From Thioclava sp. ES.031 (GTDB lineage: Bacteria > Pseudomonadota > Alphaproteobacteria > Rhodobacterales > Rhodobacteraceae), in NCBI RefSeq assembly GCF_002563775.1, contig NZ_PDJO01000001.1:3660501-3724500 (forward strand): a DNA stretch of 64,000 nucleotides, written 5' to 3'. The translations under genes and the position numbers were made by a program. This document shows, piece after piece, positions 1-9,615 of the stretch (positions are counted from its first letter, which is position 1; every line of letters begins with the position of its first letter). Below the pieces are notes generated by a model, which was not told the origin of the DNA, ran no database searches, and saw only the letters and a list, made by a program, of their open reading frames with translations.

Positions 1-887
1 ACCGAACCCGGCTTACACAGAACCTGACCACGCTCGACGCCGTCACGGTCCACACCGCGCAGCAGCGCGCCGATGTTGTCGCCAGCTTCACCACGGTCCA
101 GCAGCTTGCGGAACATCTCGACGCCCGTGCAGGTCGTCTTCGAGGTGTCGCGGATACCCACGATTTCCAGTTCGTCGCCGACGTTGATCACGCCACGCTC
201 GACGCGGCCGGTCACAACCGTACCACGGCCCGAGATCGAGAACACGTCTTCGATCGGCATCAGGAAGGGCTGGTCCACGGCGCGCTCCGGCGTCGGGATG
301 TAGCTGTCGACAGCTTCCATCAGCGCGCGGATCGAGTTCTCGCCGATTTCCGGATCACGGCCTTCCATCGCGGCCAGAGCCGAACCCTTGATGATCGGGA
401 TATCGTCGCCGGGGAAGTCGTAGGACGACAGAAGTTCGCGAACTTCCATTTCCACGAGCTCGAGCAGCTCTTCGTCGTCGACCTGGTCAACCTTGTTCAG
501 GTACACGACCATCGCCGGGATGCCGACCTGACGGCCGAGCAGGATGTGCTCGCGGGTCTGCGGCATCGGGCCGTCAGCTGCGTTCACAACCAGGATCGCG
601 CCGTCCATCTGCGCTGCACCCGTGATCATGTTCTTCACGTAGTCGGCGTGGCCGGGGCAGTCGACGTGCGCGTAGTGGCGCGTCTCGGTCTCGTATTCCA
701 CGTGCGCGGTCGAGATCGTGATGCCGCGGGCCTTCTCTTCCGGCGCGCCGTCGATCTGGTCATACGCGCGGAAATCACCGAAATACTTCGTGATCGCAGC
801 CGTCAGCGTCGTCTTGCCGTGGTCAACGTGGCCAATCGTGCCGATGTTGACGTGCGGTTTGTTACGTTCAAACTTTTCCTTTGCCAT
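1..887 (-). CDS. tuf: Elongation factor Tu (partial, N-terminal 295 residues)
   Basis: EF-Tu is the GTPase that delivers aminoacyl-tRNA to the ribosome. The protein starts [20 protein letters not shown] at the ATG complementary to 885-887. It continues with the P-loop GHVDHGKT, a perfect family match, and the NKVD guanine-specificity motif near residue 136. The window edge cuts it in domain 2, at about three quarters of the usual 390-odd residues. An AGAGG ribosome site lies about 12 bases before the start. The neighbour upstream is a divergent P450 rather than fusA. This copy therefore has its own promoter (see 948-976) and is probably the second tuf copy of the genome; that is inference, because the downstream context lies outside the window. 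Confidence 0.98.
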   Translation of the reverse strand, partial: MAKEKFERNKPHVNIGTIGHVDHGKTTLTAAITKYFGDFRAYDQIDGAPEEKARGITISTAHVEYETETRHYAHVDCPGHADYVKNMITGAAQMDGAILVVNAADGPMPQTREHILLGRQVGIPAMVVYLNKVDQVDDEELLELVEMEVRELLSSYDFPGDDIPIIKGSALAAMEGRDPEIGENSIRALMEAVDSYIPTPERAVDQPFLMPIEDVFSISGRGTVVTGRVERGVINVGDELEIVGIRDTSKTTCTGVEMFRKLLDRGEAGDNIGALLRGVDRDGVERGQVLCKPGS

Positions 888-947
888 CTCGCGGGGCGCC
901 TCTGGTTAGGGGGCCGCTAGCAGCGAGCCCGAGTCAATATCGCGCGC

Positions 948-976
948 TACCTATTGCGCTGGCGGGGAAAAATCAA
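948..976 (-). promoter_or_regulatory. Candidate sigma-70-type promoter for tuf
   Basis: Read on the minus strand, TTGATT (complement of 971-976) and TAGGTA (complement of 948-953) are separated by exactly 17 bases and lie about 60 bases upstream of tuf. Spacing and position fit a housekeeping promoter. The hexamers match the consensus only in part and no start site is known, so this is a candidate. Confidence 0.4.
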
Positions 977-1054
977 GCCCGGAATGCAGGGTTTCCCCTG
1001 TCTGTGTTCGCGGTTTCCCTTGGGCAGCGACCGGCGCCGCACTACCATCTGCTC

Positions 1055-2428
1055 ATGGATTACGCTGCGACAGACGACACTCACCGCCTTCCGGCCCGTG
1101 CGCCCCTTGCCGAGCATCCGCTGGGCATCTTCGCGAGCTTCCGCGCCGCGCGGCGCAACCTGTTGGAAATCATACCGGAACTGGCGACCCATGCGCCGAT
1201 CATCTCGGGCAATACCGGGGCGCGCTGGCATATGGTGATGGACCCCGACAGCCTGCGCCACATCCTCAAGACGCGCGTCGATGATTATCCAAAATCGGTG
1301 GTGACCAAGCTCATCCTCGGCCCTGCCGTAGGGGAAGGGCTGTTCGTCGCCGAAGGGGCCGAATGGCGCTGGCAGCGCCGCGCCGCCTCCCCGGTCTTCG
1401 CCGCGCGCAACATGGAGGCGCTCGCCCCCGTCATGGGCGCCGCAGCGGAGGCCTCTGCCGCACGCATCAGCACCGCCGCCGATACCGGCCGCGCGGTGGA
1501 CCTGCATCAGGAAATGGTGGCCGCGACCTTCGAGGTAATCTCGGACGTGACCTTCTCGGGCGACGAGGGCTTCGACCGTGCCGCGATCCACCGGGCGATC
1601 GACGCCTATATCTCGCAGACGGCGAAGGTCTCGCTTCTGGATCTCTTCGCCCTGCCCGCCTGGGTGCCGCGCCCGCATCGGGTGATCTCCTCGGGCGTCG
1701 TGCGCGACCTCAAGCGCCATGCGGACCGCGCGATCGAGGCCCGGCGCGCGGGCGAGGCGAAGGCGGTGCCCGACCTTCTGGACCTGCTCGACGGCGCGCA
1801 GGACCCCGAAACCGGCCGCGAGATGAGCCCGGCCGAGCTGCGCGACAACCTGCTGACCTTCATCGTCGCAGGGCATGAGACGACCGCGCTGACGCTCGCC
1901 TGGGCGCTCTATCTCTGCGCCTTCGATCCGCAGGTGCAGGAGGCCGCCCGTAGCGAGGCGCAGGCCGCGCTCGGTGCGCATGCGGCGACCGTCGATGACC
2001 TGCCAAAGATGCCCCTCGTCGCGCAGATCGTGAACGAAAGCCTGCGCCTCTACCCGCCTGCGGGCTTCCTGTCGCGCACGGCGCGCAAACCCGACACGCT
2101 TCTGGGGCGCGAGGTGCGCGCAGGCGACACGGTGATGCTGCCGATCTACGCGCTACATCGCCACCACGCGCTGTGGGACGACCCGCATGCCTTCCGCCCG
2201 GATCGCTTCGCCGATCCAACGCATGACCGCTTCGCCTTCCTGCCCTTCGGGGCCGGGCCGCGGATCTGCATCGGCGCAGGCTTCGCGATGCAGGAGGCGC
2301 AGATCATCCTCGCCACGCTCCTCGCCCGGTTCCGCTTCACCGCCGTGCCGGGGCGCGAGCCTGTGCCGGAGATGATCCTGACCACACGCCCGAAGGGGGG
2401 CATCTGGCTGACGGTAGAGCGCGCGTGA
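1055..2428 (+). CDS. Cytochrome P450
   Basis: A 457-residue haem-thiolate monooxygenase, soluble, with no signal peptide. All diagnostic P450 elements are present. The I-helix oxygen-activation motif AGHETT is at residues 272-277. The K-helix ExxR is in NESLRLYPP. The haem-binding loop FLPFGAGPRICIG carries the axial cysteine at residue 405. The ATG at 1055 gives a family-typical length; the frame is open further upstream but that extension is not P450-like. No good Shine-Dalgarno precedes it. No ferredoxin or reductase gene is adjacent, so the electron donor must be encoded elsewhere. The substrate cannot be told; the long K-helix/PERF-type C-terminus resembles bacterial fatty-acid or terpenoid P450s, which is inference. 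Confidence 0.93.
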   Translation: MDYAATDDTHRLPARAPLAEHPLGIFASFRAARRNLLEIIPELATHAPIISGNTGARWHMVMDPDSLRHILKTRVDDYPKSVVTKLILGPAVGEGLFVAEGAEWRWQRRAASPVFAARNMEALAPVMGAAAEASAARISTAADTGRAVDLHQEMVAATFEVISDVTFSGDEGFDRAAIHRAIDAYISQTAKVSLLDLFALPAWVPRPHRVISSGVVRDLKRHADRAIEARRAGEAKAVPDLLDLLDGAQDPETGREMSPAELRDNLLTFIVAGHETTALTLAWALYLCAFDPQVQEAARSEAQAALGAHAATVDDLPKMPLVAQIVNESLRLYPPAGFLSRTARKPDTLLGREVRAGDTVMLPIYALHRHHALWDDPHAFRPDRFADPTHDRFAFLPFGAGPRICIGAGFAMQEAQIILATLLARFRFTAVPGREPVPEMILTTRPKGGIWLTVERA

Positions 2429-2450
2429 CGGGCGCGAGCAAACACGCGCC

Positions 2451-2518
2451 CTTCGTCTTGGCGAAAATATCCCGGGGGTGAATTGCCCGGCAGGGCAAGA
2501 GGGGGCAGCGCCCCCTGG
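2451..2518 (-). repeat. Dispersed hairpin repeat, copy R1 (long form)
   Basis: On the minus strand this reads a GGGGGCGCTGCCCCC hairpin, a second short hairpin (CTTGCCCTGCCGGGCAA), then CCCCCGGGATATTTTCGCC and an AAGACGAAG tail. It lies just downstream of parC in the same direction as that gene. Six further copies occur in this window. It may help end transcription, although no long U-tract follows. Confidence 0.75.
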
Positions 2519-2560
2519 CGGATCGCCCGGGCCAGCCCGGACGATCCCTCAGGCAAAGCC

Positions 2561-4789
2561 TCAGGTGAACCTGTTGTCCCGCGGGAAGCCACGCGGCGCC
2601 ATGCGGCCCGCCGAGGCCCGCTTGCCGGTCCATTCGGTGAGATCGGTCTCGGTCCGGGTGCGGCCCGCCGGGTCCTTCCAGCTCAGACCATCGGCCAAGG
2701 TGAAGGTCTTCGCGTCGCTCAGGCCACCGTCCTTGTATTTCTGCAGCCGGACGCCCTTGCCGCGCGCCATCTCGGGCAGTTCCTCCAGCGGGAAGACCAG
2801 CAACTTGCGGTTCTGACCGACGCAGGCGACCGTATCGCCATCGATCTTCGAACAGACGGTGGTTTTCGCCGCGCCCTTCATGTTCAGAACCTGCTTGCCC
2901 GATTTGGTCTGCGCCACGAGCTCCTCGCCCGGACAGACGAACCCGTCGCCATCCGAGGAGGCCAGCAGGTATTTCTCGCCCGCCTTCGGCAGCAGCAGAT
3001 GCGTCACCTCCGCCTCGTTGGGCAGGTCGACCATCAGCCGCAGCGGCTCGCCCATGCCGCGCCCGCCGGGCAGATTCGCCCCCAGCACGGTATAGGCACG
3101 TCCGTTCGAGCCCATCGCGACGATACGGTCCGTGGTCTCGGCATGCATGGCGAACATCGGCCCGTCGCCATCCTTGAACTTCACCTCGGCATCGAGCGCG
3201 TTATGGCCCTTCATCGCCCGGATCCAGCCCATCTTCGACAGGATCACGGTAATCGGCTCGCGCTCGATCATTGCCTCGATCGGCACTTCCTCGACCTCAC
3301 CCGCCTCGGCGAAGCCGGTGCGCCGTGCGCCGCCCTCTGCATTGCGGCCGAATTTCTTGTCGATGTCTTTCAGCTCACCGCCGATCGTCTTCCATTGCAG
3401 CTTTTCGGAGGCGAGCAGGTCTTCGAGCCCCGAGCGCTCTTCGATCAGCGCATCGCGCTCGCGCTTGAGCTCCATCTCCTCGAGCTTGCGCAAGCTGCGC
3501 AGGCGCATGTTGAGGATCGCTTCGGCCTGCACGTCGGACAGCTCGAACTCGGCCATCAGCATCGCCTTGGGCTCGTCCTCGTAGCGGATGATCTCGATCA
3601 CCCGGTCGAGGTTCAGGAAGGCGATGATATAGCCTTCGAGCACTTCCAGACGCGCGTCGATCTTGTCCATCCGGTGCTGCGAACGGCGCAGCAGCACCTC
3701 GCGCCGGTGATCGAGGAAGGCGCGCAGCACCTCCTTGAGCGAGCAGACCTTCGGCACCCGCCCGTCGATCAGCACGTTCATGTTGAGCGAGAACCGGACC
3801 TCCAGATCGGAGTTCTTGAACAGCATCCCCATCAGCATCTCGGGCTCGACGGTGCGCGATTTCGGCTCCAGCACGATGCGGATATCGTCGGCGCTCTCGT
3901 CGCGCACATCGGCCAGCGCGGGTACTTTGCGGGTCTGGATGACCTCGGCCAGACGCTCGATCAGCTTGGATTTCTGCACCTGATAGGGGATCTCGGTGAC
4001 GACGATCTGCCATTGACCGCGACCCAGCTCCTCTTTCTCCCAACGCGCCCTCAGGCGGAACGCGCCGCGGCCCGTGCGATAGGCGTCGCGGACATTCTCG
4101 GGCGGTTCGACCAGCACGCCGCCGGTCGGGAAATCGGGGCCGGGGATATGCTCGACCAGCTCGTCATCGGTGATGCCGGGGCGCTTGATCATCTCCAAAA
4201 GCGCCTCGACCAGCTCGCCGAGATTGTGCGGCGGGATGTTCGTGGCCATGCCGACCGCGATGCCGCTTGCGCCATTGGCCAGGAGATTCGGGAAGGCGGC
4301 GGGCAGCACGACCGGCTCGGTCAGCGTGCCGTCGTAGTTCGGGCGGTAATCGACCGCGTCCTCGGCCAGACCTTGCAAAAGCGCCTCGGACGGGGAAGCC
4401 AGACGCGCCTCGGTGTAACGCGAGGCTGCCGGGTTATCGCCGTCGATATTGCCGAAATTGCCCTGCCCGTCGACGAGCTTGTAGCGCATCGCGAAATCCT
4501 GCGCGAGACGCGCCATCGCGTCGTAGATCGCGGCATCGCCATGGGGGTGGTAGTTCCCCATAACGTCGCCCGAGATTTTCGCGGATTTCCGGAAGCCGCC
4601 GGTGGGCGACAGCTTCAGCTCGCGCATCGCGAACAGGATGCGCCGATGCACCGGCTTCAACCCGTCGCGCGCATCGGGCAGCGCCCGGTGCATGATCGTC
4701 GAGAGCGCATAGGTCAGATAGCGCTCGCCGATCGCACGGCTCAGCGGTTCGGAACTGGTGGAGAGGGGATTTTCTTCGTCACTGCTCAT
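2561..4789 (-). CDS. parC: DNA topoisomerase IV subunit A
   Basis: ParC breaks and rejoins DNA in the ParC2ParE2 enzyme that decatenates daughter chromosomes. The 742-residue protein has the breakage-reunion domain from residue 18 on. The active-site tyrosine is Y125 in [10 protein letters not shown], and [13 protein letters not shown] precedes it. The C-terminal half carries GyrA/ParC beta-propeller-like repeats but no clear GyrA box, which favours ParC over GyrA. The quinolone pocket [11 protein letters not shown] (residues 81-91) has alanine at the position that is serine in E. coli ParC. The start at 4789 ([10 protein letters not shown]) is the first sensible ATG. It converges with the P450 gene across a repeat copy. 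Confidence 0.95.
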   Translation of the reverse strand: MSSDEENPLSTSSEPLSRAIGERYLTYALSTIMHRALPDARDGLKPVHRRILFAMRELKLSPTGGFRKSAKISGDVMGNYHPHGDAAIYDAMARLAQDFAMRYKLVDGQGNFGNIDGDNPAASRYTEARLASPSEALLQGLAEDAVDYRPNYDGTLTEPVVLPAAFPNLLANGASGIAVGMATNIPPHNLGELVEALLEMIKRPGITDDELVEHIPGPDFPTGGVLVEPPENVRDAYRTGRGAFRLRARWEKEELGRGQWQIVVTEIPYQVQKSKLIERLAEVIQTRKVPALADVRDESADDIRIVLEPKSRTVEPEMLMGMLFKNSDLEVRFSLNMNVLIDGRVPKVCSLKEVLRAFLDHRREVLLRRSQHRMDKIDARLEVLEGYIIAFLNLDRVIEIIRYEDEPKAMLMAEFELSDVQAEAILNMRLRSLRKLEEMELKRERDALIEERSGLEDLLASEKLQWKTIGGELKDIDKKFGRNAEGGARRTGFAEAGEVEEVPIEAMIEREPITVILSKMGWIRAMKGHNALDAEVKFKDGDGPMFAMHAETTDRIVAMGSNGRAYTVLGANLPGGRGMGEPLRLMVDLPNEAEVTHLLLPKAGEKYLLASSDGDGFVCPGEELVAQTKSGKQVLNMKGAAKTTVCSKIDGDTVACVGQNRKLLVFPLEELPEMARGKGVRLQKYKDGGLSDAKTFTLADGLSWKDPAGRTRTETDLTEWTGKRASAGRMAPRGFPRDNRFT

Positions 4790-4959
4790 GCGGATTTACT
4801 AAAGCCGCGCCCGATCCCGGTCCAGCGGGAAAAGCAGGAATAGGAATTTCCACGGAACTTTTCCCCCGTCGGCGGAATTTCACCGACGTAGAGCAGAGAG
4901 AATCGTGTTAACATTTTTCACGCTTCCCCAGCTGCCAAGTCGGAATCAGGGGGTTGATC
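4790..4959. promoter_or_regulatory. Divergent promoter region of parC and the SH3-domain gene
   Basis: A 170-base gap between divergent genes. It contains an inverted repeat GTCGG (4868-4872) / CCGAC (4883-4887), and the eight-base palindrome TGTTAACA near 4907 in a locally AT-rich stretch. No promoter hexamers stand out clearly. Confidence 0.35.
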
Positions 4960-5484
4960 ATGGGTAAGTTGTTGCTGACCACTTTGGCGGGTATTTACGC
5001 CGTTATGGCCATCGCCGGACGCGACGTTCCCGGGAACGTCGAACAGGCCTCTGCGGCCACGTCGAATGACACCGTACAGGTCTCACGGGCCGCGAATGAC
5101 AATCAAGAGCTTTCGGCCAGCGAGGCCCCTCAAATTGTCGCGAAGGCTGCTGCATCGCAGACCAACACGCCGAAAGTCGAGAAAGCTTCGTTGATCACGC
5201 GCATCACGCCGAACACGCGGATGCCGGGCCCCGAGCTAAAACCGTCGCCGGAATATCGCGACACCTCGGCGCCGAAAGTCGAGGGCGGCACGCTCTGGAG
5301 CGTGACGGCCAATGCGCTCAACGTGCGCTCGGGCCCCTCGACCAGCAACGCCGCGATCGACCGCGTCCGCAAAGGCGATGAAGTGCTCGTCGTGGCCGAG
5401 AGTAGCGGTTGGGCGCATGTGAAGATCGAGGGCGACGGCACCGAAGGCTGGGTCTCCAAGAAATACCTGCGCCCGGCAAATTGA
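4960..5484 (+). CDS. SH3 domain (SH3b) protein, probably cell-envelope
   Basis: A 174-residue protein with a short hydrophobic N-terminus (residues 3-16, signal peptide or signal anchor). A low-complexity Ala/Ser/Thr/Lys linker follows, then one bacterial SH3 domain from about residue 110 to the end. The SH3b pattern is clear: ALNVRSGPSTSNAAIDRV, a central KGDEVLVV strand, and GWAHVKIEGDGTEGWVSKKYL. Such domains usually bind peptidoglycan or wall peptides. The ATG at 4960 follows a GGGGG ribosome site; a TTG two codons earlier is possible but less likely. It is a single-gene unit with a terminator behind it. The precise role is unknown. Confidence 0.85.
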   Translation: MGKLLLTTLAGIYAVMAIAGRDVPGNVEQASAATSNDTVQVSRAANDNQELSASEAPQIVAKAAASQTNTPKVEKASLITRITPNTRMPGPELKPSPEYRDTSAPKVEGGTLWSVTANALNVRSGPSTSNAAIDRVRKGDEVLVVAESSGWAHVKIEGDGTEGWVSKKYLRPAN

Positions 5485-5540
5485 CCTAAACCGGCCCGCG
5501 AGCCGCTAAAATCTTGCCTTTTCAAATAGCTCGAAATACC

Positions 5541-5576
5541 CCCGTCGGAGGCAAACCTCCGGCGGGTTTTTCTTTG
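5541..5576 (+). terminator. Rho-independent terminator after the SH3-domain gene
   Basis: Inverted repeat CCCGTCGGAGG / CCTCCGGCGGG with a CAAA loop (one G-T pair), followed by TTTTTCTTT. Confidence 0.85.
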
Positions 5577-5605
5577 CACCGCCGAACCACTGGGAAGGCG
5601 CGCGC

Positions 5606-6445
5606 ATGGCCAAGACGATCCTGATCACCGGATGCTCCTCGGGCATCGGCTACGACGCGGCCCACGGGCTGAAAGCCGCGGGCTGGAAAGTCTTCGCCAC
5701 CTGCCGCCGTGAAGAGGATTGCGAGCGCCTGCGCTCCGAAGGGCTTATCTCCTTCCAGCTCGACGTGGCCGATCCCGAAAGCATCGAGGCCGGCTTCAAC
5801 GAGGCGCTGGCGCGCGGGCGCGGCCGGCTCGACGCGCTCTACAACAACGCCGCCTTCGCCTGCCCCGGCGCGGCCGAGGACATTCCGCCCGGCGCGCTGC
5901 GCGAGATCTTCGAGACCAACCTCTTCGGCCTGCACGACCTGACGACCCGCGCGATCAAGGTGATGCGCGCGCAGGGCGACAATGGCGAGGGGCGCATCCT
6001 GCAATGTTCCTCGGTGCTGGGCTTCGTCGGCCTGAAATGGCGCGCGGCCTATGCCTCGACGAAATTCGCGCTGGAAGGGCTGACCGATGTGATGCGGCTC
6101 GAAATGGCCGACACGAATATCAAGATCGTGCTGATCCAGCCCGGCCCGATCACCTCGAAAATCCGGGTCAATTCGATCCCGCCTTTCGAGAAATGGGTGG
6201 ATTGGGAGAATTCCGCCCGCCGCGCGCAATACGAGGGCAGCCTGCTCAAGCGCCTCTACCAAAGCCGCGGCAAGCCCGACACGTTCGAACTGCCGCCCTC
6301 CGAGGTGACCAAGACGATCCTCAAGGCGCTCGACGCCCCGAACCCGAAGCCGCGCTACAAGATCACCACGCCGACCAAGGCAATCAGCGTCGTGCGCCGC
6401 TTCCTGCCCGACCGGATGCTCGACTGGGTGCTGGACAAGGGCTGA
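5606..6445 (+). CDS. Short-chain dehydrogenase/reductase
   Basis: A 279-residue classical SDR. The nucleotide-binding glycine motif TGCSSGIG is at residues 8-15. The NNAA variant of the NNAG motif follows. The catalytic pair is Y149 and K153 in YASTKFALEG. The sequence CRREEDCERL after the second strand, with an arginine pair, suggests NADP(H). The C-terminal extension past the catalytic region (IKVVRRFLPDRMLDWV type) is like that of SDRs acting on retinol, steroid or long-chain substrates. The substrate cannot be told. The start codon follows GGGAAGG. It stands alone between a terminator and a short membrane-protein gene. Confidence 0.9.
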   Translation: MAKTILITGCSSGIGYDAAHGLKAAGWKVFATCRREEDCERLRSEGLISFQLDVADPESIEAGFNEALARGRGRLDALYNNAAFACPGAAEDIPPGALREIFETNLFGLHDLTTRAIKVMRAQGDNGEGRILQCSSVLGFVGLKWRAAYASTKFALEGLTDVMRLEMADTNIKIVLIQPGPITSKIRVNSIPPFEKWVDWENSARRAQYEGSLLKRLYQSRGKPDTFELPPSEVTKTILKALDAPNPKPRYKITTPTKAISVVRRFLPDRMLDWVLDKG

Positions 6446-6506
6446 AAATCCTTTCGCATTTTCGTGATCTCCAGCTATGTCTTGAGCCCAGAGGGAGAGA
6501 GACTAC

Positions 6507-6710
6507 ATGCGCAACGACCCGTTATTTTATGTCGTCGCTCTGGCGAGTTTGGCGGTTCTGGTGATCTTGATGATCGGCATCGCGGGCTTCGGACGCGGGG
6601 GCGATTTCAACAAGAAACATGCCAACAAGCTGATGCGGTTGCGCATTGCCGCCCAGGCGGTCGCGATCGCGCTGATCCTGTTGTTCGTTTATCTTAGAAG
6701 GGGTGGCTGA
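6507..6710 (+). CDS. Small twin-transmembrane protein (HIG1-like)
   Basis: A 67-residue protein with two membrane helices, at about residues 8-28 and 48-63. A basic loop FNKKHANKLMRLRIAAQ joins them, with the N(K)LMRLR pattern of the HIG1/twin-helix family. Mitochondrial HIG1 proteins associate with respiratory complexes; a similar role here is inference. A GAGAGA ribosome site precedes the start. Its stop codon shares a base with the ATG of the next gene (TGATG at 6708-6712), so the two are translationally coupled. Confidence 0.85.
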   Translation: MRNDPLFYVVALASLAVLVILMIGIAGFGRGGDFNKKHANKLMRLRIAAQAVAIALILLFVYLRRGG

Positions 6711-7282
6711 TGGTCGTTCTCAATCGCATCTACACGCGCACCGGCGATGCCGGGGAAACCGCGCTCTCGAACGGGGTGCGTGTCGCCAAACATTCCGCAC
6801 GCGTGACCGCCTATGGCACCGTGGACGAGCTGAATGCGACCGTCGGCATTGCGCGCCTGCATGCGGATGAGGCGCTGCAAAAGCAGCTCTCCGTGATCCA
6901 GAACGACCTGTTCGATCTGGGCGCCGATCTGGCGCGGCCCGATATGGAGCATGACGGCGAGGCGGGCTACCCGGTCCTGCGCATGGTCGAGTCCCAGGTG
7001 ACCCGGCTCGAGACCGAGATCGACGCGATGAACAAGAAGCTGGAGCCGCTGCGCAGCTTCATCCTGCCGGGCGGCACGCCGCTCGCCGCACACCTGCATA
7101 TGTCGCGCACCGTGGCACGCCGCGCCGAGCGTGAAGCCGTGTCGCTGGCCGCGATCGAAGGCGTCAACGAATGGGCGGTGAAATATCTCAACCGCCTGTC
7201 CGACTGGTTCTTCGTCGCAGCCCGGATCGCGAATGACGACGGCAAGGACGATGTACTCTGGGTTCCAGGAGGAAGCCGCTAA
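6710..7282 (+). CDS. Cob(I)alamin adenosyltransferase, PduO type
   Basis: A 190-residue enzyme that transfers the adenosyl group of ATP to cob(I)alamin, making the coenzyme B12 form used by mutases. Two signatures are diagnostic of the PduO family. One is the N-terminal IYTRTGDAGETAL. The other is the second half, LPGGTPLAAHLHMSRTVARR, with the helix RAER that contributes ATP and corrin contacts. The length is typical. It is translationally coupled to the upstream HIG1-like gene. It can supply adenosylcobalamin to ethylmalonyl-CoA mutase, encoded at 31.5-33.4 kb in this window. Confidence is high for the function; which adenosyltransferase symbol applies is a matter of naming. Confidence 0.94.
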   Translation: MVVLNRIYTRTGDAGETALSNGVRVAKHSARVTAYGTVDELNATVGIARLHADEALQKQLSVIQNDLFDLGADLARPDMEHDGEAGYPVLRMVESQVTRLETEIDAMNKKLEPLRSFILPGGTPLAAHLHMSRTVARRAEREAVSLAAIEGVNEWAVKYLNRLSDWFFVAARIANDDGKDDVLWVPGGSR

Positions 7283-7288
7283 GCGCGG

Positions 7289-9478
7289 TCAAAGGAAGCT
7301 CTGCGGATCGATATCGACCGCGAGCCGCGCATTGGTCGGCAGCTTCAGCCCCTTGAGCCAAGCCTTGAGCGCGCCCTGCAGCGGCGCGCTTTTTTCTGCC
7401 TTCACCAAGAGCCGCACCCGATGCCGTCCGCGCACCCGTGCGATCGGCGCAGGCGCGGGCCCGAACACCTGTGCCCCGATCCGGCGCAGCGCGGCATCGT
7501 TGCGCGCGAGGTGGTTGCCCACCTCGAACAGCGGCTGCAAATCCGGCCCCGACAGGATGATCCCGGCCATCCGCCCGTAAGGCGGCACGCCCTGCGCCTG
7601 CCGCGCGGCGGCTTCCTGCGCCCAGAACGCCTCCTCGTCGCCGCCCAGAATCGCGCGGATCACCGGATGCTCAGGCTGATAGGTTTGCAACAGCGCCGCG
7701 CCCTTCTCCTCGGCCCGGCCCGCCCGGCCCGCCACCTGCCGCATCAGCTGGAACGTCTTCTCCGCCGCGCGCAGGTCCGAGCCCTGCAGGCCCAGATCGG
7801 CATCGATCCCCCCCACCAAGGTCAGCCGCGGGAAGTTGTGCCCTTTCGCCACGATCTGCGTGCCGATGATGATATCCGCCTCGCCCTGCGCGATCTCCGC
7901 GATCTTCTCCTTCAGCGCACGGGCCGAGCCGAACAGGTCCGAAGACAGCACCGCCAGACGCGCCTCGGGGAAGCGCTCGGCGACCTCCTCGGCCAGACGC
8001 TCCACCCCCGGCCCGACCGGCGCCAGCTTGCCCTCCACCTCGCAGCTTGGACATTTCAACGGGATCGGTTTCGTCTCACCGCATTGATGGCAGACGAGCC
8101 GCTTGAGGAACCGGTGCTCCACCATCCGCGCATCGCAATGATCGCAGCCGATCTGATGCCCGCAAGCGCGGCAGATCGTGACCGGCGCATAGCCGCGACG
8201 GTTGAGAAACAGCATCGCCTGCTGCCCCTCGGCCACACGCGCCAGAACCTCCTTCACCAAAGTCGGCCCGATCCAATGCGCGCTCTCGATCGCCTCGTCG
8301 CGCATGTCGATCGTGCCCATCTCGGGCAGTTCCGCCGTGCCGAACCGCGCCCCCAGATCGAGCCGCTGATATTTCCCGGCCTCCGCGTTCGCCCATGTCT
8401 CGAGGCTGGGCGTAGCCGAGGCCAGCACCACCTGCGCCGAACAGCCCGAGGCGCGCAGCACCGCCATGTCGCGGGCGTTATAGAGAACGCCCTCCTCCTG
8501 CTTGTAGGAGCTGTCATGCTCCTCATCGACGACGATCAGCCCCAGATCGCGAAACGGCAGGAACAGCGCCGAGCGCGCGCCGACGACAAGCTGCACCTCG
8601 CCCGCGCCGCAAGCCTTCCACAGCCTGCGCCGCTCGCTCTGCGTGACCCCGGAATGCCACTCGCCGGGGCGCGCGCCGAACCGCGCCTCGACCCGCGAGA
8701 GGAACTCGGAACTCAGCGCGATCTCGGGCAGCAGAACCAGAGCCTGCCGCCCCTTGCGCAGACATTCCGCGACCGCCTCCAGATAGACCTCCGTCTTGCC
8801 CGAGCCGGTCACGCCTTTCAGGAGCGTCGTCGAATAGGCCCCGGAGCCCGCGCGCAAAGCCTCCGCCGCGGCGGCCTGCGCCTCCGACAGCGCCTTGCCG
8901 GGCCGTACCGGATCGAGCCGCGGGAAGGGCTGATCGCGCGGCACCTCCGCCTCGATCAGCGCGCCGGTCTTCACCAGCCCCTTCACCACCTGCGTCGTCA
9001 CCCCCGCCAGATGCGCCAGCTCGCTCAGGTAGAAACCAGCACCGCCATGCTCTTCCAGCACCTCCAGCACCCGCGCCCGCGCATCGGTCATCCGCGACGG
9101 CTCCCGGTCGCCCAGCCGGTAAATCTTGCGCATCCCCGGCGGGTCGCCCAAGCCCGGCGCCCGCGTCGCGAGCCGCAGCACCTGCGGCAAGGGCGTCATC
9201 GTGTACTCCGCCATCCGCTCGAGGAAGACGCGCAGTTCGTCGCGCATCGGCGGCACGTCGAAGACCCGGTTCACCGCACGCAGCTTGGCGGCATCGAAAC
9301 CGCCCTCGCCCGGCCCCCAGACCACGCCGAGCACCTTGCGCGGCCCCAGCGGCACCTCGACGAAAGCCCCGCTGAAACACCCGCCCTCCGGCGCGCGATA
9401 ATCGAGCGGCCGCCCGATCGGCTCCGCCGTCAGCACCGCGACCCGCGCGCCCTCTTCGAACCAACCGGGCTCAGACAT
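7289..9478 (-). CDS. priA: Primosomal protein N' (replication restart helicase)
   Basis: PriA recognises stalled forks and reloads the replisome. The 729-residue protein has an N-terminal DNA-binding domain, the Walker A motif [12 protein letters not shown], and the Walker B motif DEEH. Eight zinc-binding cysteines follow, starting [13 protein letters not shown] and ending KCPSC. Helicase motifs V/VI follow ([20 protein letters not shown]). The start is placed at 9478 ([10 protein letters not shown]). The frame is open seven codons further up, but those codons run into repeat copy R2. It converges with the adenosyltransferase gene six bases away. Confidence 0.96.
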   Translation of the reverse strand: MSEPGWFEEGARVAVLTAEPIGRPLDYRAPEGGCFSGAFVEVPLGPRKVLGVVWGPGEGGFDAAKLRAVNRVFDVPPMRDELRVFLERMAEYTMTPLPQVLRLATRAPGLGDPPGMRKIYRLGDREPSRMTDARARVLEVLEEHGGAGFYLSELAHLAGVTTQVVKGLVKTGALIEAEVPRDQPFPRLDPVRPGKALSEAQAAAAEALRAGSGAYSTTLLKGVTGSGKTEVYLEAVAECLRKGRQALVLLPEIALSSEFLSRVEARFGARPGEWHSGVTQSERRRLWKACGAGEVQLVVGARSALFLPFRDLGLIVVDEEHDSSYKQEEGVLYNARDMAVLRASGCSAQVVLASATPSLETWANAEAGKYQRLDLGARFGTAELPEMGTIDMRDEAIESAHWIGPTLVKEVLARVAEGQQAMLFLNRRGYAPVTICRACGHQIGCDHCDARMVEHRFLKRLVCHQCGETKPIPLKCPSCEVEGKLAPVGPGVERLAEEVAERFPEARLAVLSSDLFGSARALKEKIAEIAQGEADIIIGTQIVAKGHNFPRLTLVGGIDADLGLQGSDLRAAEKTFQLMRQVAGRAGRAEEKGAALLQTYQPEHPVIRAILGGDEEAFWAQEAAARQAQGVPPYGRMAGIILSGPDLQPLFEVGNHLARNDAALRRIGAQVFGPAPAPIARVRGRHRVRLLVKAEKSAPLQGALKAWLKGLKLPTNARLAVDIDPQSFL

Positions 9479-9488
9479 CGCCCTGCCT

Positions 9489-9545
9489 TCCAACTGCACT
9501 AAATATCCCGGGGAGCGGCGACGCCGCGGGGCGGAGCCCCTCTCC
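9489..9545 (-). repeat. Dispersed hairpin repeat, copy R2 (long form)
   Basis: On the minus strand: GGGGCTCCGCCCC, GCGGCGTCGCCGC, CCCCGGGATATTTAG and a degenerate tail. Unlike most copies it lies at a 5' end, between the divergent starts of priA and the transaldolase gene, so it cannot simply be a terminator. Confidence 0.75.
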
Positions 9546-9615
9546 CGTTGCGACCTCTTTCACCCTCGCCGCTTTTGCGCTAACACGCTCGCGACTGCCG
9601 CCAAGGAGAGCTGCC

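Noticed and set aside
2483..4843. A 786-codon open frame on the plus strand opposite parC
   Set aside because: ParC is unmistakable on the minus strand with its catalytic tyrosine. The plus frame begins in the repeat and has no recognisable domain.
7289..9478. PriA reading as the type I restriction or SWI2/SNF2 helicase
   Set aside because: The eight-cysteine zinc module and motif order are specific for PriA.
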